A stretch of DNA of 57,349 nt from Halieaceae bacterium UBA5085. Its GTDB lineage: Bacteria > Pseudomonadota > Gammaproteobacteria > Pseudomonadales > Halieaceae. Below, piece by piece: positions 32,440-39,695 of this stretch (the first letter of the stretch is position 1; the number at the start of each line of letters is the position of its first letter). Location: NCBI GenBank assembly GCA_002414665.1, contig DIAF01000045.1:270967-328315 (forward strand). Reading direction: 5' to 3'. Position numbers and translations under genes: made by a program. The notes under the pieces were generated by a model. The model was not told the DNA's origin. It did no database searches and was given only the letters and a program-made list of their open reading frames with translations.

Positions 32440-32789
32440 CGGAACAGCCAGACTACCTTGTCGCCACCCTGGTATATCTCGGGACGGCCCTGTTGGCCCT
32501 GGTCGCGATGTTCTGGTGGCTGCGACGAATATGGTCACCTGCCTGGCGCTGGCTGCTGTTACTGGCAGGTGGCGCGTTGTTGATAACGCCGGCCTATCCC
32601 TATGAAGGGGTGGATACTTTCGCCCCAGCACTGATCGTGGCTGCGTTCCAGCTGCTCACTGCGGGCCCTGACGCCGCCGCCCATGCAGTGCGCCCGCTGT
32701 TTGCAGCGCTGGGGCTCGCGCTGGTGATGACACTGCTACTGAGAATAACCGTGTTGCGTCGCGCACGGCATGCACCTGGCGATCAATGA
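32436..32789 (+). CDS. Small inner-membrane protein of unknown function
   Basis: 117 residues with three probable membrane helices (LVATLVYLGTALLALVAMFWW, W-R-W-L-L-L-L-A-G-G-A-L-L-I-T-P-A, and LFAALGLALVMTLLLRITVL) and a short basic cytoplasmic end. A segment between helices reads TPAYPYEGVDTFAPALIVA. I know no family. It overlaps ycgN by 4 bp and ends 15 bp before the first VWA gene, so it may belong to the VWA-MoxR-VWA module. Confidence 0.75.
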   Translation: MTEQPDYLVATLVYLGTALLALVAMFWWLRRIWSPAWRWLLLLAGGALLITPAYPYEGVDTFAPALIVAAFQLLTAGPDAAAHAVRPLFAALGLALVMTLLLRITVLRRARHAPGDQ

Positions 32790-32804
32790 TCCGGAGGAGC
32801 TGTT

Positions 32805-34328
32805 ATGTTCGTTCAGTTTAGAAGCAAAGCATTATTCCCGAGAATCTTCCTGTTTTTTCTCGTGCTGCTTGGCACATACACCGGTCTCCAGGCGCAACCC
32901 TCCATCGGCCCGCAACCAGACCTGCGTCTGCTCATCGATATCTCGGGGAGCATGAAAGAGTCCGACCCCGACAACCTGCGCGGTCCCGCACTTGAGCTGA
33001 TCGTCCGCCTCCTGCCCGATGGGGCCCGCGCTGGCGTATGGATATTTGGTGAGGACGTACAGCAGATTGTTCCGCACCAGGTGGTCGATGCCCGCTGGCG
33101 GGAGCGCGCACTGGAGGCCGTGGCACGCATTGACAACTCCGGCCAACGCACCAATATCCCCGCGGCGCTGGCCGCGGCGACCTACGACATCGGCAGTATG
33201 GATCCTACCTACCGCACCAGCGTCGTACTGTTGACTGATGGCAAGGTCGATCTGTCGCCGTCGCCGATGGCAAATGCCACCGCAGCGCGTGACCTCCTCG
33301 CTACTACGGCGCCAAAACTGGGTGCGACGGGCATACCCGTGCACACCATCGCGCTGTCGGAGGAGGCCGATTGGACGTTTCTGCGTGCACTGGCCAACAG
33401 CACAACGGGTATCGCGGAGAAGGCGCGCACAGCGGCGCAATTGACAGAAATCTTCGTACAGTCGCTGGAGATGGTGGCACCCACGGCGCGGGTGCCGATC
33501 GTTGGCAACATTTTCCTGATCGATGACACAGTGGACGAGTTTACCGCCCTGGTGTTTCTGCAGGAGCCCGGTGCAGAGGTTACCCTGACCGGCCCCAGTG
33601 GCAGCATGTATCGCCCGGAGCAGAATGCTGACGGGGTCGACTGGTTTCAAAGCAGCCAGTTTGCGCTGGTTACCGTGACCGCCCCGGAGCGTGGCGCCTG
33701 GACATTGGTCGCCCCGGAGGGTGCCCGGAGCCGGGTATCGGTCATCTCGGATCTCAAGCTGGAGGTCGACCCACTGCCCAACAGTCTCCCCGCGGGGCGC
33801 GTCACGGAGCTGGGCATCCGTCTTCGCGACGGTGATGGTGTCATTGCCCGGCCCGAGTTTCTGCAGCTGTTCAGGCTGTCGGTACAGATCACCGGTCCAG
33901 AGGCTTACAACGAGCTGATCGACGTAACCGGGCGCTATCCGGTGCCCACGACAGGGGAATATCGCGTCAGCATCCCCGCCTTTGAGCGCGGTGGACGTTA
34001 CCAGCTGCTGGTGCAATTGCGCGGTGAAACCCTGCAGCGGGAGTTGCCACTCTATGTCGAGGTGATTGCCGAGGAGGCAGCGCCCGCCATCAGCACGCGC
34101 CCGCCAATGGTGCCGGAACAGGATTTGCAGCGTCCTGCCCTGACGCTGGCTGTCCTCTTGTTGCTGGCAGTTGCGGTTGCCTTGTGGGTTTACCGGCGTC
34201 GTCGCAAGCGCAAGATGGACATCTGGCAGCGTCGTTTTGATGCCTCACGCGGTGCAGCGGATGAGAACGTTGTTGCCGGGCTGAGCGCCACAGCGGACGA
34301 GGATGCAGGGAAAGGGAAATCCCCTTGA
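32805..34328 (+). CDS. Exported, membrane-anchored VWA domain protein
   Basis: 507 residues. A signal peptide (F-P-R-I-F-L-F-F-L-V-L-L-G, cleavage near L-Q-A-Q) precedes a von Willebrand A domain with an intact MIDAS: DLRLLIDISGSMKES (DxSxS), the Thr in QRTNIPAAL and the Asp in VVLLTDGKVD. The middle (about 230-420) looks like beta-sandwich modules. One C-terminal membrane helix (LTLAVLLLLAVAVALWVY) is followed by an R-R-R-R-K-R-K cytoplasmic anchor. It faces the periplasm, beside a MoxR ATPase and a cytoplasmic VWA protein. Confidence 0.9.
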   Translation: MFVQFRSKALFPRIFLFFLVLLGTYTGLQAQPSIGPQPDLRLLIDISGSMKESDPDNLRGPALELIVRLLPDGARAGVWIFGEDVQQIVPHQVVDARWRERALEAVARIDNSGQRTNIPAALAAATYDIGSMDPTYRTSVVLLTDGKVDLSPSPMANATAARDLLATTAPKLGATGIPVHTIALSEEADWTFLRALANSTTGIAEKARTAAQLTEIFVQSLEMVAPTARVPIVGNIFLIDDTVDEFTALVFLQEPGAEVTLTGPSGSMYRPEQNADGVDWFQSSQFALVTVTAPERGAWTLVAPEGARSRVSVISDLKLEVDPLPNSLPAGRVTELGIRLRDGDGVIARPEFLQLFRLSVQITGPEAYNELIDVTGRYPVPTTGEYRVSIPAFERGGRYQLLVQLRGETLQRELPLYVEVIAEEAAPAISTRPPMVPEQDLQRPALTLAVLLLLAVAVALWVYRRRRKRKMDIWQRRFDASRGAADENVVAGLSATADEDAGKGKSP

Positions 34329-34385
34329 TTAGGTGCGCGCTGCTCGCTACCCTTGGCGGCTTTGTTTTTTACGGATATTGAACAG

Positions 34386-35234
34386 ATGATGAAATTTGAG
34401 GGAACCGAACGCTACGTAGCGACCGATGATTTGCGCATGGCCGTCAACGCGGCGGTTACCCTGGCCCGCCCTTTGCTGATCAAGGGTGAGCCGGGTACGG
34501 GGAAAACCATGCTCGCGGAGGAGGTGGCGCTCGGTCTGGGGAAACGGCTGATCCAGTGGCATATCAAATCCACAACCAAGGCCCAGCAAGGCCTGTATGA
34601 GTACGATGCGGTCTCGCGTCTGCGGGACTCCCAACTCGGCAACGAGAAGGTTCACGACATCGGCAACTACATCAAGAAAGGCAAGTTGTGGGAGGCCTTC
34701 GAGGCTGACGAACAGGTCGTGCTGTTGATCGATGAAATCGACAAGGCGGATATCGAGTTTCCCAACGATCTGCTGGTTGAACTGGACCGTATGGAGTTCT
34801 TCGTCTACGAAACCGGCGAAACCGTGCGTGCCCGCCACCGTCCCATCATTATCATTACCAGCAACAACGAGAAGGAACTGCCGGATGCTTTTCTGCGCCG
34901 CTGCTTCTTCCACTTTATCAACTTCCCCGACCGCGACACCATGCGCGCGATCATCGACGTGCATCACCCCGGTATAGCCCAGGAACTGGTGCAGGAGGCG
35001 ATGGAGGTGTTCTTCGATCTGCGCTCAATCCCCGGCTTGAAGAAAAAGCCATCGACCTCTGAGCTGATCGATTGGTTAAAGCTTATCCTCGCGGACGACA
35101 TCCCTGATGAGGTATTGAAGAACCGCGATGCCAGCAAGGCGATTCCACCCCTCTACGGCGCGCTGCTGAAAAACGAGCAGGATGTGCACCTGCTGGAGCG
35201 CCTGGCGTTCATGCACCGTCGCGAGACGCGCTAA
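34386..35234 (+). CDS. MoxR family AAA ATPase
   Basis: About 282 residues from the ATG at 34386 (or 34389). Walker A is LIKGEPGTGKTMLAEEVA, Walker B VVLLIDEIDKAD, then sensor and arginine motifs IIIITSNNEKELPDAFLRRCFF. MoxR ATPases act as chaperones that load metals or assemble complexes together with VWA proteins. The next gene, a CoxE-like VWA protein, starts 3 bp after the stop, the usual partner layout. The ribosome site is weak. Confidence 0.94.
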   Translation: MMKFEGTERYVATDDLRMAVNAAVTLARPLLIKGEPGTGKTMLAEEVALGLGKRLIQWHIKSTTKAQQGLYEYDAVSRLRDSQLGNEKVHDIGNYIKKGKLWEAFEADEQVVLLIDEIDKADIEFPNDLLVELDRMEFFVYETGETVRARHRPIIIITSNNEKELPDAFLRRCFFHFINFPDRDTMRAIIDVHHPGIAQELVQEAMEVFFDLRSIPGLKKKPSTSELIDWLKLILADDIPDEVLKNRDASKAIPPLYGALLKNEQDVHLLERLAFMHRRETR

Positions 35235-35237
35235 CGC

Positions 35238-36413
35238 ATGCTGGTCAACTTTTTCCATGGTCTGCGCGATGCCGGGGTGCCGGTAACCACGCGAGAATTG
35301 CTGGATCTGCTCAGTGGCATCCGGCAGCACGTGGTTTTCGCCTCGATCGACGACTTTTACTACTTCAGTCGCACCTGCCTGGTGAAGGACGAAAAGTACT
35401 TCGATCGCTTTGACAGGGCCTTCGGCGCGCACTTCAAGGATCTGGAAGGCCTGAACGATGTCATTGAGGCGATCATCCCCGACGACTGGTTACGCGCCGA
35501 GTTCATGAAACAGCTGTCCGAGGAAGATCGGGCGAAGATCGAATCCCTGGGTGGACTGGAAAAACTGATCGAGGAATTCAAGAAACGCCTGGAGGAGCAA
35601 AAAGAGCGGCACCAGGGTGGCAATAAATGGATCGGTACCGGTGGCACCTCACCCTTCGGTCAGCAGGGTTATCACCCGGAGGGTATCCGGGTGGGTCCGA
35701 ACGGTGGCAATCGCAAGGCCGTGAAGGTGTGGGACAAGCGCGAGTTCCGTAATCTCGACGACAGTGTTGAACTGGGCACCCGGAATATCAAGGTGGCCAT
35801 GCGCCGTTTGCGCAAGTTTGCGCGAACCGGTGCAGCCGATGAACTGGATCTGGACGATACCATTCGCTCGACGGCGCGCAATGCAGGCCTTCTGGATATC
35901 AAGATGGTGCCCGAGCGACACAACGCAGTGAAAGTACTGTTGTTTTTTGATGTCGGTGGGTCCATGGATCCGCATGTGCGGGTCTGTGAAGAACTGTTTT
36001 CCGCTGCGCGCAGCGAATTCAAACACATGGAATACTTCTACTTTCACAATTTCATTTACGAAAGTGTGTGGCGCAACAACGTGCGCCGGCATAACGAGCG
36101 CGTGCCGCTGCTGGATGTCATGCACAAGTACAGCCACGACTACAAAGTGATTTTTGTCGGCGACGCGGCCATGTCGCCCTACGAGATCGCACAGCCCGGT
36201 GGCTCGGTGGAGCACTGGAACGAGGAGTCGGGTGAGGTCTGGATGCGGCGACTGAAGCAGACCTACGAAAAAGTGGCCTGGATCAACCCGGTGCCGCGGG
36301 ACGAGTGGGAATACACCCAATCTACGGCGATGACGCACAAATTGCTGGAGGGCCATATGTACCCGCTGACCCTGCAGGGGCTTGAGCAGGCCATGGCGTT
36401 TCTCTCCAAGTAA
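35238..36413 (+). CDS. CoxE-like VWA domain protein
   Basis: 391 residues, cytoplasmic. The N-terminus (FFHGLRDAGVPVTTRELLDLL) matches CoxE-type proteins. The VWA domain carries VLLFFDVGGSMDPHVRVCEELF, where the MIDAS reads D-x-G-x-S as in this subfamily, and IFVGDAAMSPYE. A Gly- and Lys-rich linker (about 115-160) separates the helical N-terminus from the VWA part. It is the substrate adaptor of the preceding MoxR ATPase by analogy. It converges on rlmB 19 bp away. Confidence 0.92.
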   Translation: MLVNFFHGLRDAGVPVTTRELLDLLSGIRQHVVFASIDDFYYFSRTCLVKDEKYFDRFDRAFGAHFKDLEGLNDVIEAIIPDDWLRAEFMKQLSEEDRAKIESLGGLEKLIEEFKKRLEEQKERHQGGNKWIGTGGTSPFGQQGYHPEGIRVGPNGGNRKAVKVWDKREFRNLDDSVELGTRNIKVAMRRLRKFARTGAADELDLDDTIRSTARNAGLLDIKMVPERHNAVKVLLFFDVGGSMDPHVRVCEELFSAARSEFKHMEYFYFHNFIYESVWRNNVRRHNERVPLLDVMHKYSHDYKVIFVGDAAMSPYEIAQPGGSVEHWNEESGEVWMRRLKQTYEKVAWINPVPRDEWEYTQSTAMTHKLLEGHMYPLTLQGLEQAMAFLSK

Positions 36414-36432
36414 GTGTTCGCGCTGTAGGGAA

Positions 36433-37209
36433 CTAGCGTCCCAGGCTGCCACAGAATGCGATGAGGCTTGCCGTCACGGCAACGTTCAGTGATTCAACCC
36501 CATTGCGCATGGGGATGCACAAGGCTTCATCCGCCAGACGCTCGCTCGCTACCGATACACCCTCGGTCTCGTTACCCAGGATGTACACACAGTTTCCCGA
36601 TGGTCTGTAGTCGAACAGGCTCTGTCTGGCGTCCGCGCGCAGCGAGCATATCTCGAAATCCCGCGCCTTGAAGGCTTCCAGTGCGGTTGGCAGTGATTCG
36701 CAAAACAGGATCGGGGCGCGGTACAGGGTGCCCGCACTGGCCTTAATGACCAGCGGACCCAGAGCGGCGTTGCCGCGCCGGGACAGCACAATCCCATCGA
36801 TGTTCCCCGCGGCTGCGGAACGGACAATCATCCCCAGATTCTGCGGATTGGTGATGCCATCGAGTGCCAGCAAGCGCTGGTCCGTAAGGTTTGGACGTGC
36901 CAGGTAGTCGTCTACGCGGGCAAAGGCGGGGCAGAGTATATCCAGTGCGATGCCCTGATCTTGACGCCCGTTGCGCGATATTCTGGCGAGTTCGGCCCGG
37001 TTGTGGCGCTGTACGGTGAGGCCGCGTCGGGCTGCGTCACGCAGAATCTCTGCCATCACCCCGTCCTCCCGGTTGCTCTCGGCGACATGCAGTGCATGCA
37101 GTGACAGTCCCGGCACACGCAGGGCCTCAAGCACCGGCTTTCGCCCGTAGACGGTGAGAACGCGGTCGAAAAAGGCCCTGCGCGCCGTGTATTCGGGACG
37201 GTCGCTCAA
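36433..37209 (-). CDS. rlmB: TrmH/SpoU family RNA 2'-O-methyltransferase (RlmB-like)
   Basis: 258 residues from a TTG at 37209. The N-terminal substrate domain has VYGRKPVLEAL and HALHVAESN. The SPOUT knot is defined by the three motifs NPQNLGMIVRSAAAGN, VYILGNETEGVS and ALCIPMRNGVESLNVAVTASL. The best guess is the 23S rRNA Gm2251 enzyme RlmB, but another TrmH-type specificity is possible. It starts just after the IclR stop, with a weak ribosome site. Confidence 0.85.
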   Translation of the reverse strand: MSDRPEYTARRAFFDRVLTVYGRKPVLEALRVPGLSLHALHVAESNREDGVMAEILRDAARRGLTVQRHNRAELARISRNGRQDQGIALDILCPAFARVDDYLARPNLTDQRLLALDGITNPQNLGMIVRSAAAGNIDGIVLSRRGNAALGPLVIKASAGTLYRAPILFCESLPTALEAFKARDFEICSLRADARQSLFDYRPSGNCVYILGNETEGVSVASERLADEALCIPMRNGVESLNVAVTASLIAFCGSLGR

Positions 37210-37213
37210 GGTG

Positions 37214-38125
37214 TCAGGGGTTTGCGCCGGGTTCGTGCCCGCTGGCGAGCCGGGTTACACGGTCAGCCGATTGCTTCATGCGCTGGGCGATATCTTCAAT
37301 CTGGGCACCGGTAACGGGTGAGTCCATCGAGCCGGCCACAAAACACATCACCGGTACCTGCCGGTAAACGAACACCGGCACCGCAATGGTACTCACCTCG
37401 TAGCGAGCCTTCGGGTCGATACGGTCAAGGTGATAATGCTCGACACAGATGCCCTGCTGGTACTTGTTGGTGGCGTCTTCCAGCTCCTGCAGGCTCCAGG
37501 ACTGGTGAATGCGGGTGAGCTCCCGGGTCAGTTCTTCCTCCGCACGGGTTTTCAGCGTGACTTCATAACCCCGTGCCCGAATGGCAATGACCGACACCCG
37601 CAGTTTCTGGTCGAGACGCTCGTTGTAGCCGCCGCGAGACTCGTGCGCACGGGTCAGCCAGGCCTCAAGTTGTTTGGCAGGCGAGAAGGCGGTAAAACAT
37701 GCTGCCACCGGCGCAGCGTTTGGCAGACGCAAGCCGAGCTGGAATGAGTCCATCAGGGGTGTCGCGTTGCCATACAGCGCGAGCAGCACCTGGTGAAGCT
37801 TCGAACGTGCGGTTACGGCAAAGCCGAGGTTCAGGTCGCTATTGAGGCCCTCCAGCTCCGGCCTCGCATACTCCAGCACGGGAAACTGTGCGAAAGCGGC
37901 GTTACCTGCAGCTATAATTGAAGGTCCGAGACGATAGGCCTTGGTCTTGGGGTGCTGAACGAGGAAACCGTAATTGGCCATGGTGGTCAGAATGGCGTGA
38001 CAGGTGGCCTTGTTGAGATTCAGTCGACGCGTCATTTCCGTCAAACCAAAGGCCTGTTGCGGGTTCGCCATCAGCAGATCAAGTATGGCCAGCGCGCGGG
38101 CGGTGGGTTGGGAAAACAGTGCCAC
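37214..38125 (-). CDS. IclR family transcriptional regulator
   Basis: About 303 residues from the GTG at 38125, which has AGGGAG 9 nt upstream; a TTG at 38149 is an alternative. The winged helix is SQPTARALAILDLLM, FGLTEMTRRLNLNKATCHAILTTMANYGFLVQ, and the IclR effector domain includes YNERLDQKLRVSVIAIRARG and YEVSTIAVPVFVYRQVPVMC. The effector and targets are unknown. No catabolic operon lies next to it, only the glutaredoxin-like gene divergently. Confidence 0.9.
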   Translation of the reverse strand: MALFSQPTARALAILDLLMANPQQAFGLTEMTRRLNLNKATCHAILTTMANYGFLVQHPKTKAYRLGPSIIAAGNAAFAQFPVLEYARPELEGLNSDLNLGFAVTARSKLHQVLLALYGNATPLMDSFQLGLRLPNAAPVAACFTAFSPAKQLEAWLTRAHESRGGYNERLDQKLRVSVIAIRARGYEVTLKTRAEEELTRELTRIHQSWSLQELEDATNKYQQGICVEHYHLDRIDPKARYEVSTIAVPVFVYRQVPVMCFVAGSMDSPVTGAQIEDIAQRMKQSADRVTRLASGHEPGANP

Positions 38126-38268
38126 GTCAGGTACTCCCTGGCTTCGCAATGGTGCGGTTCATTATGCTGTACTGAAGAATCATAACCTCCGACTGCCTGC
38201 GGCCGCAATCCTGCGTTTGGGTGAGGTGTGCAGCAGGCGGGAGGCATTAAACAACAGGGAGCCAGCAG

Positions 38269-38547
38269 GTGCCAGAGCTTTGTCAAAGTTCACTCATACT
38301 CTACGGGACGTCTGCCTGTCACTTGTGTGAACAGGCGGCCGCCTTGCTTCAACTGGCTGTACAGGAAGCCCTGATCAGCCATTACGACGCAGTTGATATC
38401 AGCGAGGATGAACAGCTGTTCGTGCGCTATGCGACCCGCATTCCGGTGCTCTCCCGGCAAGATGGGGGCGAGCTGGACTGGCCGTTTTCGCCACAGCAGC
38501 TACTGGATTTTATCGATGGCGATGACGATGACGGTGGGCAGGGGTAA
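38269..38547 (+). CDS. Glutaredoxin-like protein (DUF836)
   Basis: 92 residues from a GTG with a GGGAG site. The redox motif is LILYGTSACHLCEQAA (C-H-L-C), the cis-Pro segment RIPVLSRQDG, and the end is acidic (D-G-D-D-D-D-G). Members of DUF836 (YbbN/NrdH-like fold) have no settled function. It is divergent from the IclR regulator and convergent with the universal stress protein. Confidence 0.88.
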   Translation: MPELCQSSLILYGTSACHLCEQAAALLQLAVQEALISHYDAVDISEDEQLFVRYATRIPVLSRQDGGELDWPFSPQQLLDFIDGDDDDGGQG

Positions 38548-38580
38548 GGCGCCGCGAGCCGCGGCGCAGCCGGGCAGGGC

Positions 38581-39021
38581 TCAGGAGCGGTTGCCGACCC
38601 TGACGGCGAGAACATCGCAGGACGCGCCATGCAGAACGCCGTTGGCGGTGGAGCCCATGAGCAGCGCCAGGCCGTAGCGACCGTGACTGCCCACCACGAT
38701 GAGGTCGGCGCCGATTTCCTCGGCCTTGCTGTGGATTTCCACTTCCGGCCGACCCAGTACGATGTGCTGCCGGTCGGCGGCAATCCCGTATTGCTCCCCG
38801 AAACGCGCTAATTGCTGTGCGGCCTGCTGGTGGATTTCATCCTGGATACCGGAGAAATCCATGGGGATGTCGCCACCGTAGGCAAAGCTCAGAGGCTCGA
38901 TGACGTGAATGAGATGCAACTCGGCACCGCTACCCTGTGCCATGCCTCGTGCGCGCTCGGCCACGTCCGCGGAATCTTCACTCAGGTCGACGGCGATAAT
39001 CAGTTTCTTGTAGTTGGACAT
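38581..39021 (-). CDS. Universal stress protein
   Basis: 146 residues. UspA-fold motifs are KLIIAVDLSEDSADVAERA at the start, LHLIHVIEPL in the second strand, and the nucleotide-binding VVGSHGRYGLALLMGSTANGVLHGASCDVLAV (G-x2-G-x9-G-S-T pattern, which suggests an ATP-binding type). A TTGTCC-N16-TATAAC promoter candidate lies on the minus strand at 39057-39084. Confidence 0.94.
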   Translation of the reverse strand: MSNYKKLIIAVDLSEDSADVAERARGMAQGSGAELHLIHVIEPLSFAYGGDIPMDFSGIQDEIHQQAAQQLARFGEQYGIAADRQHIVLGRPEVEIHSKAEEIGADLIVVGSHGRYGLALLMGSTANGVLHGASCDVLAVRVGNRS

Positions 39022-39056
39022 AGGCCCCCCCTAATCGTGAACAGAAATCAGCGTCT

Positions 39057-39084
39057 GTTATAGCATACAATGCGCGCCGGACAA
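39057..39084 (-). promoter_or_regulatory. Promoter candidate of the universal stress protein gene
   Basis: On the minus strand TTGTCC (39079-39084), 16 bp, TATAAC (39057-39062), about 35 bp upstream of the ATG at 39021. Confidence 0.4.
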
Positions 39085-39145
39085 GCGCCTCGAGCAGCAA
39101 CAGGAGCGACTTTGCCCCAATCGTTGACCTGAGTCAGGACCTGCC

Positions 39146-39592
39146 TTGAATTACTTGTTGATTGCCTTCGCCTTACTGGTGGCCCTCGCGCCGCTCACGC
39201 ATTTCCTCCCCAGCAAGCGACAGCGCCTGCAGGTCACCCTGCGGGAGACCGCCGCACTCAACGGACTTTTTGTCGAGTTTCGCGAGCAGCCCGGCCCATC
39301 GTTGCCCCAGCAGAGCAAGGCCTCCGACGTCATATATTACGGCCTGAGACTGCCGCCCTCACGCGGCAAGGGGCGCCGGCGCTGTGTCTGGCAGTTGCGC
39401 GCTGGCGAGTGGCAGGCCATCGGGGCAAAGTACGAACCGGTTCCTGCTGCGCTGCGCGCGGCCCCTGACTCAATCCTTGCGGCAAGTGTGCATGAAGACA
39501 GCTGTGGGCTGTACTGGCAAGAAGCCGGCGATGCGGCTACCGTAGAGCAGATGGCGGCCGTTCTTAAGGACTGGGCGCAACAGATTCCTTGA
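39146..39592 (+). CDS. Membrane-anchored protein of unknown function upstream of topA
   Basis: 148 residues from a TTG. The N-terminal helix (Y-L-L-I-A-F-A-L-L-V-A-L-A-P-L) is an anchor; the rest is soluble (QVTLRETAALNGLFVEFREQPG, CVWQLRAGEWQAIG, VHEDSCGLYWQEAGD). I recognise no family. Its stop codon overlaps the -35 box of the topA promoter, so the two genes are separate units. Confidence 0.7.
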   Translation: MNYLLIAFALLVALAPLTHFLPSKRQRLQVTLRETAALNGLFVEFREQPGPSLPQQSKASDVIYYGLRLPPSRGKGRRRCVWQLRAGEWQAIGAKYEPVPAALRAAPDSILAASVHEDSCGLYWQEAGDAATVEQMAAVLKDWAQQIP

Positions 39593-39617
39593 CCCGGAGG
39601 GACAGGGTCTTTATATA
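39589..39617 (+). promoter_or_regulatory. Strong sigma-70 promoter of topA
   Basis: TTGACC (39589-39594), 17 bp, TATATA (39612-39617). The -35 overlaps the stop codon of the preceding gene. The predicted start near 39624 leaves a 72-nt leader that contains the hairpin at 39633-39660. Confidence 0.65.
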
Positions 39618-39632
39618 TGCGACTTTTTTGAC

Positions 39633-39660
39633 GGGCGCCGGCATGACAATGCTGGCGCCC
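39633..39660 (+). promoter_or_regulatory. Leader hairpin of topA
   Basis: Arms GGGCGCCGGCAT (39633-39644) and ATGCTGGCGCCC (39649-39660) pair over 12 bp with one G-U and a GACA loop. T-runs lie before, not after, the stem, so it is not a terminator on either strand. It is in the topA 5' leader, 36 nt before the ATG, and ends well short of the AGAGTC/GGGAG region near the start. Control of topA translation or stability is plausible. Confidence 0.6.
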
Positions 39661-39695
39661 GCTGACCCACACCAAGCGAGATCACGCGGGAGTCT

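Noticed and set aside
32832..34016. Minus-strand frame of about 394 codons opposite the exported VWA protein
   Set aside because: The plus strand carries a signal peptide, MIDAS and anchor; the antisense product has no recognisable feature.
38126..38268. Possible IclR operator around GGTTCATTATG and AATCATAACC
   Set aside because: Only GGTT and a few further bases pair; the symmetry is too weak to call.
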